Shown piece after piece: positions 6,042 through 13,483 of a DNA stretch of 24,319 nt. Below the pieces are notes generated by a model. It was not told the origin of the DNA and did no database searches. It saw only the letters and a list, made by a program, of their open reading frames with translations. Source of the stretch: an uncultured Bacilli bacterium (GTDB lineage Bacteria > Bacillota_I > Bacilli_A > RF39 > UBA660); assembly GCA_910589335.1 (NCBI GenBank), contig CAJUTW010000010.1, forward strand, positions 1 to 24,319, in the 5' to 3' direction. The position numbers and the translations under genes were made by a program. Numbering within the stretch: the first letter of the stretch is position 1; each line of letters begins with the position of its first letter.

Positions 6042-7095
6042 TTCCTTCTAACTTCCTTTTCTGATCTTCTTGGATTAAAGCATTTATAACATCTTCTAAA
6101 TCACCATCCATTACTCGATCTAAGTTTTTTGTTGTAAAACCGATGCGATGATCTGTTACTCTATTTTGTGGATAGTTATATGTTCTTATTTTTTCTGCTC
6201 TATCTCCTGTTCCTATTTTACTACGTCTTTCATTTCCTTCTTTTTCTGCTTTTTCTTGTTCTTGTAATTCATAAAGACGTGATTTTAATACTTTCATAGC
6301 TTGTTCTTTGTTTTGAATTTGACTTCTTTCATTTTGACATGTAACTACTGTATTTGTTGGTAAGTGAGTAATTCTTACAGCTGAGTCTGTTGTATTAACA
6401 CCCTGTCCTCCACATCCACTTGATCTATAAATATCAATTCTTAAATCATTTGGATTTAGATCTATTTCAATGTCTTCATCTGCCTCAGGCATTACAAGAA
6501 CTGTTGCTGTCGAAGTTTGGAGTCTACCATTAGATTCTGTTACAGGTACTCTTTGAACTCGATGAGAGCCACTTTCATATTTTAATAAAGAATAAGCTCC
6601 TGTTCCTTTTATTATAAATTCTATTTGACTAAAGCCTCCTGCTGTACCATCAATTGAGTTATATACTTGATAGGAAAAACCTTTCTTTTCAGCATATCTT
6701 GTATACATTCTAAATAAGTCTCCAGCAAAAATATTTGCTTCATCTCCTCCAGCTGCTCCTCTAATTTCAACAATGACATTCTTTCCATCATTAGGGTCTT
6801 TTGGAATTAATAATATTTCTAATTCTTTATCTAAATTTTCTTTTTCTAGTTCTAATTCATTTAACTCTTCTTTTGCCATTTCTCCTAAATCAGGATCTTT
6901 AACCATTTCTTTAGTGTTTTCAATATCTTCTAAAAGTTTTTTGTATTTTTTATAACAAGTTACTATATCTTCTAAATCTGCTAATTCTTTAGAATATTCT
7001 CTTGTTTTTTTTATATCACTTAATACTTCGGTTTTAGTTAATTCTTGTTCTAATTGTTGATATTTCTTTAATGTTGTTTCTAAACGTTCAATCAT
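6034..7095 (-). CDS. prfA: peptide chain release factor 1
   Basis: RF1 recognises UAA and UAG in the ribosomal A site and triggers peptide release. The 353-residue protein has the N-terminal coiled helices, the stop-codon-reading motif PVT at 184-186 (PxT type, which marks RF1 rather than the SPF of RF2), and the catalytic GGQ at 229-231 in SGCGGQGVNTTDSAVRITH. The residue after GGQ is Gly, where many RF1 proteins have His. Its Gln is the expected target of PrmC encoded two genes downstream. UAG stops occur in this window (rlmH and the LemA-like gene), consistent with a working RF1. An extended -10 promoter lies at 7125-7133 and GGGTG precedes the ATG. Confidence 0.97.
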   Translation of the reverse strand: MIERLETTLKKYQQLEQELTKTEVLSDIKKTREYSKELADLEDIVTCYKKYKKLLEDIENTKEMVKDPDLGEMAKEELNELELEKENLDKELEILLIPKDPNDGKNVIVEIRGAAGGDEANIFAGDLFRMYTRYAEKKGFSYQVYNSIDGTAGGFSQIEFIIKGTGAYSLLKYESGSHRVQRVPVTESNGRLQTSTATVLVMPEADEDIEIDLNPNDLRIDIYRSSGCGGQGVNTTDSAVRITHLPTNTVVTCQNERSQIQNKEQAMKVLKSRLYELQEQEKAEKEGNERRSKIGTGDRAEKIRTYNYPQNRVTDHRIGFTTKNLDRVMDGDLEDVINALIQEDQKRKLEGNE

Positions 7096-7124
7096 ATTTA
7101 CACCCTTTCTTGGTAATAATTTTT

Positions 7125-7133
7125 ATTATAACA
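7125..7133 (-). promoter_or_regulatory. extended -10 promoter of the prfA operon
   Basis: Minus strand TGTTATAAT, perfect extended -10. The -35 region (CTAGTT) is poor and overlaps the rpoE terminator. Confidence 0.6.
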
Positions 7134-7141
7134 TATTTTAT

Positions 7142-7168
7142 GAAAAAAACTAGATTATTCCTCTAGTT
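7142..7168 (-). terminator. rpoE intrinsic terminator
   Basis: Minus strand AACTAGA and TCTAGTT pair over 7 bp around a 7-base loop that contains the rpoE stop codon, followed by a run of T. Confidence 0.75.
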
Positions 7169-7604
7169 CTAATTCATCTTCATCTATTACTACTAAATCT
7201 TTTAGTTCTTCATTAGTATCTTCATCATAATCTGTATCATCATTATCATCATAGTTATCTTCTTCGATTTCATCTTCTTCTGGTTTTTCTTCGATTTCAT
7301 CATCATCTTCTTCGTCTTCATCATCATCTTCTCTAACTTTGATTAATTTATCTGATGTATGATTACTTCTTAAGTCCCATTTTCCATTATCTAATAAAAT
7401 GAATCTTTTATCAGTTGCTAAAGCTGTATAAAAATCAGCAATTTTAGATTCAAATGTACTTTCTGGTAATTCAAGTAATTTTATAATTTTTTTGTATAAA
7501 TCTGCTGTATTTATTGTTTTTTTACTATCTTCTAATATTAGTATTGCAATATCTTTATTAGATAATAATTCTAAATCTTCTTTTTTCATTTGTTTAAGAC
7601 TCAT
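7155..7604 (-). CDS. rpoE: DNA-directed RNA polymerase delta subunit
   Basis: RpoE (delta) is a Firmicutes-specific RNA polymerase subunit that loosens polymerase-nucleic acid contacts and aids recycling. The 149-residue protein has the two expected halves: a folded N-terminal HARE-HTH domain (about residues 7-90, with NKDIAILILEDSKKTI and a DNGKWDLR end) and an unstructured C-terminal tail of nearly continuous Asp and Glu from about 95 onward. The acidic tail, not exact sequence, is the family hallmark. It has its own promoter (7680-7708), GGAGG seven bases before the ATG, and a terminator overlapping its stop, so it is monocistronic. This polymerase subunit is unrelated to the sigma factor RpoE of Proteobacteria. 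Confidence 0.93.
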   Translation of the reverse strand: MSLKQMKKEDLELLSNKDIAILILEDSKKTINTADLYKKIIKLLELPESTFESKIADFYTALATDKRFILLDNGKWDLRSNHTSDKLIKVREDDDEDEEDDDEIEEKPEEDEIEEDNYDDNDDTDYDEDTNEELKDLVVIDEDELELEE

Positions 7605-7679
7605 AAAATAGCCCTCCTATATCAAAACATTATATGCTTGAAAATTTCTTTTGTGTGGTAATGGAAAATCACCAACAAA

Positions 7680-7708
7680 GTTATAACATATATATTATTT
7701 CTTGACAA
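7680..7708 (-). promoter_or_regulatory. rpoE promoter
   Basis: Minus strand TTGTCA (7703-7708), 17 bases, TATAAC (7680-7685), also preceded by TG as an extended -10. The leader of about 70 bases holds a possible hairpin near 7651-7678, with TTGT/ACAA and GGT/ACC arms and a bulge. Confidence 0.7.
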
Positions 7709-7716
7709 CACTTTTT

Positions 7717-9465
7717 TTACATTTTATTTGGAACAGTTATTCCTAGTATATCTAAAAGCATAGTATTAATATTATAAACTATATTTGTTAAAACTAACCA
7801 AGATTCTTGTAAATCTTTGTTTTCTTCAGTTAAAACTTTATTTTCTGCGTAAAATTTATTATATAGCGAAGTTAAATTATAAAGATATTCTGCTATTTCA
7901 TTTAATGATTTGGTATCTAATGATTTATCTAAAATAGTTGGTAAATTGAGTATAGTTAAAGCTATATCCTCTTCAGTTTGACTATTAATAATTTTAAATT
8001 CTTCTTGTTTTATGGATTTTGCTTTATTTAATAGAGATTTCATTCTAATAGTTGAATATAGTAAGTATGGTCCTGTTTTGCCTTCTAAATCTGCAAACTT
8101 ATCAATTTCGAAGATATAGTCTGTGCTTCTAAAAGGAAGAAAATCAGCATATTTTAACGCTGCAATAGCAACTTGCTCTGCTATAGTTTTTCTTTCATTT
8201 TTTTCCACTAATGCAGGATCAATTCTTTTTATTGTTTCATCAGTAACTAGATTAATAAGATTTTTTAATGTCATAACTCCACCATCTCTAGTTTTAAATG
8301 GTTTTCCATCTTTACCATTCATAGTTCCAAAACCAATAAATTCTAAATTAACAGAATCATCTACTAAATTTGCTTTTTTAGCAGCACGAAAAACTTGTTC
8401 AAAATGTAATTCTTGTCTTCCATCAACACAATACCAAATTTCATCAGGATTATAGTCTTTTTTTCTTTGAAGAATTGTTGCTAAATCGGTAGTTTCATAA
8501 GATATAGAACCGTTTGATTTAATGAATAACAAAGGTGGCATTGGGAAATTATCTTCTTCTGTTGCTAATTCTATTATTTTTGCTCCCTCACTATCTTTTA
8601 ATACATTTTCACTTTCAAAGATCTCATTTAATTCTTCAAAATGTTCTACAGCATCACTTTCTCCTAGCCATAAATCGTATTCTACATTCAATCTATCATA
8701 AACTTCTCTTATATCTTTTTTAGAAATTTCTACGATTTTTTTCCATAATTCATAATAGCCTTTTTCTTTTTTTTGAAGTCGAGCTGTAATATCACGAGCC
8801 TCTTCTAAATATTTTTCATCTTCTTTTGATTTTGTTGATGCTAAAGGATAGATTTTTTCTAAGTCACTATTAGTGATTGGTAATTCTATTTCACTGTAAT
8901 CTCCTGTATAATTTTCATCAAAAAAGGCTAAATTTGGATACTTCTTTTTTATTTCTAAGATTACTAATCCCATAGGACGTCCATAATCACCTAAATGAGC
9001 ATCTCCTAATACTTCATAGCCCATTACTCGACCTAATCTTTTTAATGCTTCTCCTAGATTAGCACTTCTTAGATGACCAACATGAAGAGCTTTAGAAACA
9101 TTTGCTCCTCCAAAATCGATTATTACCTTTTTTCGATTTTTCTTATCAATATTTGAAAAAATATCTTTGCTAATTTTATTTAAAAAATCTTTTTTGTATT
9201 CATCACTTAAAGTTATATTAATAAAACCTGGTCCTGCAATATTAATATTTGTAAAACGTTCATCTTTTTCTAGTTCTCTAACAATATCATTAGCAATGTC
9301 ACGAGGATTTTTTTTATATATTTTAACTAATTGCATTGCATCATTTAATTGATACTCTCCTAAGTCTTTTCTGTTTGATGGAGAAAAAGCTAATTTTTCA
9401 ACTTCATATCCTGCTTGTTTGACAATATTTTTTAAATCTTTTTCTAGTTCCTTTAAAATACTCAT
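7717..9465 (-). CDS. argS: arginyl-tRNA synthetase
   Basis: Class I aminoacyl-tRNA synthetase that charges tRNA-Arg. The 582-residue protein starts with the arginyl-specific N-terminal tRNA-binding domain (about 1-110), then the catalytic domain with the HIGH-class signature HVGH at 128-131 in KALHVGHLRS, followed by GDAHLGDYGRPMG. The KMSKS-equivalent region reads GKPFKTRDGG, as in many ArgRS enzymes that lack a true KMSKS. The C-terminal DALR anticodon-binding domain contains FLPFRSTDYIFEIDKF and GPYLLY. The ATG overlaps the TGA stop of the YwiB-like gene (ATGA), and the shared GAGGTGAT lies inside that gene, so the two are translationally coupled. No T-box leader is visible. No clear terminator follows; the rpoE promoter begins within ten bases of the stop. 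Confidence 0.97.
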   Translation of the reverse strand: MSILKELEKDLKNIVKQAGYEVEKLAFSPSNRKDLGEYQLNDAMQLVKIYKKNPRDIANDIVRELEKDERFTNINIAGPGFINITLSDEYKKDFLNKISKDIFSNIDKKNRKKVIIDFGGANVSKALHVGHLRSANLGEALKRLGRVMGYEVLGDAHLGDYGRPMGLVILEIKKKYPNLAFFDENYTGDYSEIELPITNSDLEKIYPLASTKSKEDEKYLEEARDITARLQKKEKGYYELWKKIVEISKKDIREVYDRLNVEYDLWLGESDAVEHFEELNEIFESENVLKDSEGAKIIELATEEDNFPMPPLLFIKSNGSISYETTDLATILQRKKDYNPDEIWYCVDGRQELHFEQVFRAAKKANLVDDSVNLEFIGFGTMNGKDGKPFKTRDGGVMTLKNLINLVTDETIKRIDPALVEKNERKTIAEQVAIAALKYADFLPFRSTDYIFEIDKFADLEGKTGPYLLYSTIRMKSLLNKAKSIKQEEFKIINSQTEEDIALTILNLPTILDKSLDTKSLNEIAEYLYNLTSLYNKFYAENKVLTEENKDLQESWLVLTNIVYNINTMLLDILGITVPNKM

Positions 9466-9812
9466 TTTATCACCTCTATTTTGTAAATAAATTTATTTCC
9501 TTCAATTATAAATTCTATTTCTATATCGTTATTTGATTTTTTAAGATATGTTGTTTTTATTTCTACTTCTAATTCTTTAGATAATTTTTTTATATATATT
9601 AATCCTTTAGTATTTTTACTTTTTATAAAAGTATATTTAATAATAATTTCATTTGTTTCTCTTATAAATTCATTTGTTAAATAATTAAATTTAACAAGTG
9701 TATTTGAATCTTCTTTATATTTTATAATATCATCTTGAATAATTGCTGTTGTGTTAATTGATAAGTTTTCTGAGTTACTTTTGATACTTGATAAAATATT
9801 AAATTTAGGCAT
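9462..9812 (-). CDS. YwiB-like (DUF1934) small beta-barrel protein
   Basis: A 116-residue protein rich in alternating hydrophobic and polar residues, as expected for the all-beta, calycin-like DUF1934 family. Identity is suggested by size, beta pattern and above all by its place directly upstream of argS, as with ywiB in Bacillus. The sequence itself is divergent, so confidence is moderate. It has no signal peptide or cysteine and should be cytoplasmic; the molecular role of the family is not established. AGGTGG lies four bases before the ATG and an extended -10 (TGCTATAAT) lies at 9843-9851. Its TGA stop overlaps the argS start, direct evidence that TGA is a stop here. Confidence 0.65.
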   Translation of the reverse strand: MPKFNILSSIKSNSENLSINTTAIIQDDIIKYKEDSNTLVKFNYLTNEFIRETNEIIIKYTFIKSKNTKGLIYIKKLSKELEVEIKTTYLKKSNNDIEIEFIIEGNKFIYKIEVIK

Positions 9813-9842
9813 ATTACCACCTACCTCAAATTTCTAGATATG

Positions 9843-9851
9843 ATTATAGCA
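9843..9851 (-). promoter_or_regulatory. extended -10 promoter of the ywiB-argS operon
   Basis: Minus strand TGCTATAAT, perfect extended -10 in the 106-base divergent space with the PBP gene. No good -35. I found no convincing plus-strand promoter for the PBP gene in the same space. Confidence 0.6.
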
Positions 9852-9918
9852 TATTATTATGTTTTTTTATACATATTTTTTTGAATATTCTCAATACTAA
9901 TAAAGAAATGGAGGATAT

Positions 9919-11886
9919 ATGAAATTTTTAAAAATATCGTTTAAACTTTTAAGAATATTTTTGGTTATTTGTATTATTGGAATTATAGGGTGTTATATGT
10001 ATGTAAAATTTTCTCCTAAATTGACTATAGATAGTGCTAATAATATCATGTTGTATGATCAGGATAACAATGTTTTTTTTAAAGGCAGTCACTCTAAAGA
10101 ATGGGTTGAACTTAAAGATATAAGTGAAAATTTAATAAATGCTACCATATATACTGAAGATAAAAACTTCTATAAACACTTTGGTTTTGATTTTTTAAGA
10201 ATTGGTAAAGCTTTAGTTACAAATATATCTAAAGGAAGAAATAGTCAAGGTGCTTCTACGATTACACAACAATATGCTAAGAATTTATTTTTAGATTTTG
10301 ATAAAACATGGAAACGTAAATGGGATGAAATGTGGTATACCATGAGAATTGAAGCTAATTATAGTAAAAAACAAATTCTTGAAGGGTACTTAAATACTAT
10401 TAATTATGGGCATGGTAAGTATGGAATAGAAGCTGCTAGTAAATTTTATTTTGGTAAATCTGCTAAAGATTTAACTATGGCAGAAGCAACACTACTTTGT
10501 GGTGTACCTAAATCTCCTAGTAATTATTCTCCAATTAATAATTTCGAAGCGTGTAAGGAAAGACAACTTTTAGTACTTCAACTATTAGTAAATAATGGAA
10601 TTATTACTGAAGATGAAAAAAGTAATATTTTTAATGAAAAAGTTGAAATTCTTGGATTAGAAAATAAAGAAACTTTATCTAGTATTAATTATTATCAAGA
10701 TGCGGTTATGGCAGAGTTAAAAAATATTGATAAAATTCCTAAAAATTATAGTGAAGTAAAGGGGTTAAAGATTTATACTAATTTTAATTATGATGTTCAA
10801 AAATCTTTAGAAAATAATATTAAGGAAACTTTCCCAGAAGATTCTCTTTTAGAAACAAGTAGTGTTGTTTTAAACCCTGAAACTGGAGGAGTTATGGCTC
10901 TTGTTGGAGGAAGAGATTATAATAAATCTACATATAATAGAGCTATTGCATCAGAACGACAAGTTGGCTCAACTATGAAGCCTTATCTTTATTATGCAGC
11001 TCTTGAAAATGGTTTTACTTCAAGTTCAGCTTTTATTAGTGAGAAAACAACATTTCCTATAGGAAATTTAGATCCTTATGCTCCTAAAAATTATAATGAT
11101 AAATATGGAAATAAAGCTATTTCTATGGCTACCGCTATTGCATATAGTGACAATATTTATGCAGTAAAAACACATATGTTTTTGGGAAGTGATGCTTTGA
11201 TAAATGTTGCTAAAAGAGTTGGAATAACAAAAACTTTAGAGAGCGTACCTTCTCTACCTCTTGGTACAAATGAAATCAATATAATGGAAATGGCTTCTGG
11301 ATATGCTTCTTTTGCTAATTTAGGATATAAAGTTAAATCTCATTTAATAGAAAAAGTAGTTGATGGAAATGGTAATACTTTATATAAAGCAAATAATAAC
11401 AAAGAATTAGTATTAAATCCTAGTTTAGTTTATATTCTTAATAATATGTTGACTGCTACTTATGATCCTTTATATATTGATTATAATTATCCTACAGCTA
11501 TAAGTTTATCAGCAAAACTAAAACATACTTATGGATTAAAAAGTGGTACTACAAATACTGATAATTGGAATATTGGTTTTAATAAAAATGTTTTATGTGC
11601 TGTATGGGTTGGTTATGATAATAATAAAGAACTCTCATCTAGTGATTATAAACATGCACAAAATATATGGTTTAAAACTGTTGAAGATTATCAAAAAGAT
11701 ATTCCAAGTGAGGATGGGTGGTATGAAAAACCGAATAATGTTGTTAGTGTTTTAGTTGAACCAATTACTGGAAAACCGTCAAAAGATAGTGATAAAAACA
11801 AAAAATTAATGTATTTTTTAAAAGGAACTGAACCTAGTGATACAGATCCAACATTTGATGAAGTAAATCAAAGTGTAAATAATTAA
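9919..11886 (+). CDS. class A penicillin-binding protein (bifunctional glycosyltransferase-transpeptidase)
   Basis: Builds peptidoglycan outside the membrane by polymerising lipid II and cross-linking stem peptides. Residues 8-30 form an uncleaved membrane anchor. The GT51 domain follows with catalytic E80 in TEDKNFYKHFGFD and the motif QGASTITQQYAKN (110-122). The transpeptidase domain has the three penicillin-binding motifs: S351-T-M-K354, S410-D-N412, and K541-S-G-T544. The 655-residue length is at the short end for PBP1a; there is a short tail and no long C-terminal extension. The ATG has GGAGG four bases upstream. It is divergent from ywiB-argS, and a 13-bp hairpin terminator follows. 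In B. subtilis the class A set includes housekeeping ponA and the sporulation-linked pbpG and pbpF; I cannot say which this matches. Confidence 0.95.
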   Translation: MKFLKISFKLLRIFLVICIIGIIGCYMYVKFSPKLTIDSANNIMLYDQDNNVFFKGSHSKEWVELKDISENLINATIYTEDKNFYKHFGFDFLRIGKALVTNISKGRNSQGASTITQQYAKNLFLDFDKTWKRKWDEMWYTMRIEANYSKKQILEGYLNTINYGHGKYGIEAASKFYFGKSAKDLTMAEATLLCGVPKSPSNYSPINNFEACKERQLLVLQLLVNNGIITEDEKSNIFNEKVEILGLENKETLSSINYYQDAVMAELKNIDKIPKNYSEVKGLKIYTNFNYDVQKSLENNIKETFPEDSLLETSSVVLNPETGGVMALVGGRDYNKSTYNRAIASERQVGSTMKPYLYYAALENGFTSSSAFISEKTTFPIGNLDPYAPKNYNDKYGNKAISMATAIAYSDNIYAVKTHMFLGSDALINVAKRVGITKTLESVPSLPLGTNEINIMEMASGYASFANLGYKVKSHLIEKVVDGNGNTLYKANNNKELVLNPSLVYILNNMLTATYDPLYIDYNYPTAISLSAKLKHTYGLKSGTTNTDNWNIGFNKNVLCAVWVGYDNNKELSSSDYKHAQNIWFKTVEDYQKDIPSEDGWYEKPNNVVSVLVEPITGKPSKDSDKNKKLMYFLKGTEPSDTDPTFDEVNQSVNN

Positions 11887-11891
11887 TATTT

Positions 11892-11936
11892 AACTACTAA
11901 AAATTCTTATAAAAAAAGATATTTTTAGTAGTTTTT
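11892..11936 (+). terminator. PBP gene terminator
   Basis: Arms 11892-11904 and 11921-11933 pair perfectly over 13 bp around a 16-base loop and end in a T run. The A-rich 5' side makes it usable from the minus strand too. Confidence 0.8.
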
Positions 11937-12043
11937 CATATAAAAATATTATATTTTTGTGAGTATCTTTTTATAAGTTCTTGAGTGTCGTTATAACTTT
12001 TATTTATAAGAGTTTACGACATTTTAATTTTTGAAAGAGATTC

Positions 12044-12077
12044 ACATATATTTTTATAATTTCTTATATTTTTGTTT
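12044..12077. repeat. dispersed repeat block B, copy 1
   Basis: 34 bases identical to 13382-13415, beginning acatatattt and ending tatttttgttt. Flanking bases on both sides are also similar (cattttaattttt.gaaaga upstream; ttcaa downstream), so the homology spans about 60 bases. Confidence 0.8.
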
Positions 12078-12079
12078 TC

Positions 12080-12104
12080 AAAAGTAGTAAATTGGTAGTA
12101 AAAT
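12080..12104. repeat. tandem direct repeat block A, copy 1
   Basis: Two copies of TAGTAAA, 11 bases apart (TAGTAAATTGGTAGTAAA). On the minus strand this is TTTACTA-N4-TTTACTA. 24 of 25 bases match 13233-13257. It lies two bases to the right of block B. Confidence 0.7.
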
Positions 12105-12143
12105 TTAGAAATTTTTATGTATTAATTTAAAATATTAAAAAAA

Positions 12144-12265
12144 TGCTATGCAATATCGTAGTAACGAAATATAATCTTATAGGCGAGACTAGTGGCGTAG
12201 CCACTAAAGTCTTCGACATAATAAGGATAGTATTACCCTTATTATGTAGCATGAAGCATGTAGCA
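12144..12265 (-). ncRNA. candidate structured RNA or palindromic repeat element
   Basis: A closing stem pairs TGCTA (12144-12148) with TAGCA (12261-12265) and TGC (12149-12151) with GCA (12256-12258). Inside are three hairpins. One is small: TCGT/ACGA at 12156-12167, extendable by ATA/TAT with an AA bulge. One spans 12184-12215, with 7-bp TAGTGGC/GCCACTA closed by a GTA loop and extended by GAC/GTC and CGA/TCG past bulges. The last is a perfect 11-bp hairpin, 12216-12226 with 12237-12247. On the minus strand the closing stem is followed directly by seven T (12143-12137), so an RNA could end there as an intrinsic terminator in the 3' region of the phosphoesterase gene. It could equally be a DNA-level palindromic repeat. 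Strand and transcription are inferred. Confidence 0.45.
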
Positions 12266-12266
12266 A
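12247..12266. repeat. three short tandem 7-base repeats
   Basis: TAGCAT, GAAGCAT and GTAGCA follow each other (units of the form GWAGCAT, starting at 12246). They form the 3' side of the closing stem of the structured element and give alternative partners for TGCTA at 12144-12148. Confidence 0.5.
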
Positions 12267-12319
12267 ACTAATTTTATAAATAGTATTTAAAGAGATTTAA
12301 AAGAATACTTATTGGTTTA

Positions 12320-13156
12320 TCAAATTTTATTTTTATCAATACCTCTAACTTCAAAACTCTTGTATATTTTTTCCATATCTCTATATTTACCATTTCTTAT
12401 TTCTTCTTCATATGATAACATTTCGATATTATCTGTATTAGATTTTAATTCTTTATCAATATTATATGGAATACTTATCAATTCATATGATATTTTTTCA
12501 TCTATATTTTTTGAATTATAATTACCAGAAATAATCAAATAGTTTGCAACTGTCGTATTTTTTACATTACCATCTTTTTTAGCATTTCTAAACACATCTA
12601 TTGAATTTCCAACGGATCCAGTATTGATTATAGTTCTATTATAAATTCTTTGTATAAATGGAGTATGAATGTGTCCATAAATTACAATATCAGCAATTTG
12701 ATTTGAAGTAGTATTTTTGCTAGGTAAAAATAACATATATAATCTATCAATATTATCAATATTTCCAACAAAATCATTTATTTTTTCAGGAGTAGCATGA
12801 AAAAGTCTAACTAATCTTCCACTCATATAAAATTCAAAGCAATAAGGTAATTTACTTAAATATTCCGCATTTTCTTGTGTTAATTTATTTTTATTCCAGT
12901 TAATTCTATCAATTTCTTGTTTAGATTTATTTGATAAATCTATATTGCTTGTAAAATATTCGTCGCAATTTCCTCGTAATACAATATCACAATTATTTTT
13001 AATTAATTCAATACATTGTTGTTGATTACTGCCTTTTGCAATTATATCACCAAGACACATTATCTTATCTACATTTCTTCCCTTTATATCTTCTAATACA
13101 GCCATTAATGACTCTAAATTGCCATGTATATCAGAAATAATTGCTATCTTTTTCAT
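12320..13156 (-). CDS. calcineurin-like metallophosphoesterase
   Basis: A 278-residue cytoplasmic dinuclear-metal phosphoesterase of the YfcE/MJ0936-like group. The metal-binding motifs appear in the standard order: DIHG (D9, H11), GD (G36, D37), GNCDE (N63), H120 in LFHAT and GHIH (H162, H164). The conserved NTGSVGN follows. The first about 200 residues hold the domain; the remaining about 75 are charged and less conserved. Such enzymes hydrolyse phosphodiesters or nucleotides and the substrate is not predictable. GGAGG lies before the ATG, an extended -10 is at 13196-13204, and a PhoP-like tandem repeat sits about 45-65 bases upstream of the expected start of transcription, hinting at control by a response regulator. 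It ends in tandem TGA-TAA stops. Confidence 0.9.
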   Translation of the reverse strand: MKKIAIISDIHGNLESLMAVLEDIKGRNVDKIMCLGDIIAKGSNQQQCIELIKNNCDIVLRGNCDEYFTSNIDLSNKSKQEIDRINWNKNKLTQENAEYLSKLPYCFEFYMSGRLVRLFHATPEKINDFVGNIDNIDRLYMLFLPSKNTTSNQIADIVIYGHIHTPFIQRIYNRTIINTGSVGNSIDVFRNAKKDGNVKNTTVANYLIISGNYNSKNIDEKISYELISIPYNIDKELKSNTDNIEMLSYEEEIRNGKYRDMEKIYKSFEVRGIDKNKI

Positions 13157-13195
13157 AAAGTATCCTCCTCGTATATATTTTTTATTCTATCAATA

Positions 13196-13204
13196 ATTAT
13201 ATCA
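13196..13204 (-). promoter_or_regulatory. extended -10 promoter of the phosphoesterase gene
   Basis: Minus strand TGATATAAT. No -35 at the right distance, as expected for an activator-dependent or extended -10 promoter. Confidence 0.6.
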
Positions 13205-13232
13205 TAATTTTTAATTTTAAATAAGGACAACG

Positions 13233-13257
13233 AAAAGTAGTAAATTAGTAGTAAAAT
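13233..13257 (-). promoter_or_regulatory. tandem direct repeat block A, copy 2: possible response-regulator site
   Basis: On the minus strand TTTACTACTAATTTACTA is two heptamers at an 11-base period, close in form to the Bacillus PhoP box (TTWACA-N5 repeats). It lies just upstream of the -35 region of the phosphoesterase promoter, a usual activator position. Assignment to PhoP is inference. Confidence 0.4.
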
Positions 13258-13381
13258 AACTTTAAAATCTTGCATACATGTTTTAAAATAAAGGTCTTTA
13301 ATGTAAAAACTAAATTTTTATTTATAATAAATATTGTATTTTGTTAAACATTTAAAGCATTTTTAATTTTGGAAGATGTTT

Positions 13382-13415
13382 ACATATATTTTTATAATTT
13401 CTTATATTTTTGTTT
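13382..13415. repeat. dispersed repeat block B, copy 2
   Basis: Identical over 34 bases to 12044-12077. Here it lies about 60-100 bases upstream of the LemA-like gene's promoter, and block A is 125 bases to its left rather than adjacent on the right. Confidence 0.8.
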
Positions 13416-13474
13416 CAAGAACAAATTTAAAATTACTCTGACATTTTTTTATTTTTTTAAATTTTAGAAATTTA

Positions 13475-13483
13475 TGCTATAAT
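13475..13483 (+). promoter_or_regulatory. extended -10 promoter of the lemA-like-pta operon
   Basis: TGCTATAAT with a T-rich but poor -35. Transcription would start near 13490, just before the GGAGG of the first gene. Confidence 0.6.

Larger units (their letters stand above)
11887..12319. other. 433-base intergenic region with repeats and a structured element
   Basis: No gene is seen on either strand. In order it holds: the PBP terminator (11892-11936); a weak hairpin with TGTCGT and ACGACA arms (about 11987-12022); repeat block B (12044-12077); repeat block A (12080-12104); and the multi-hairpin element (12144-12265). The element is less AT-rich than its surroundings. Confidence 0.8.

Noticed and set aside
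8123..8455. Plus-strand reading frames inside argS, murA, fba, prmC, ssb and the M23 gene
   Set aside because: They are open only because the opposite strand codes; none has a ribosome binding site, domain or sensible composition.
9462..9465. TGA read as tryptophan, as in Mollicutes
   Set aside because: TGA ends the YwiB-like gene in an ATGA overlap with argS and ends the phosphoesterase gene. Trp is encoded by TGG and no gene needs TGA read-through.
9466..9918. T-box leader for argS
   Set aside because: argS is translationally coupled to the gene before it, and the 106-base space upstream of that gene has no T-box sequence or antiterminator structure.
11543..11755. Second frame within the PBP gene
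   Set aside because: It overlaps the KTG-motif region of the real protein and is a low-complexity shadow.
12144..12265. The cloverleaf-like fold as a tRNA
   Set aside because: At 122 bases it is too long, there is no 7-bp acceptor stem, no T-loop GTTCRANNC, no anticodon loop pattern and no 7-base loops.
12312..12521. Plus-strand 69-codon frame opposite the phosphoesterase C-terminus
   Set aside because: Hydrophobic shadow of an AT-rich coding strand with no ribosome binding site.
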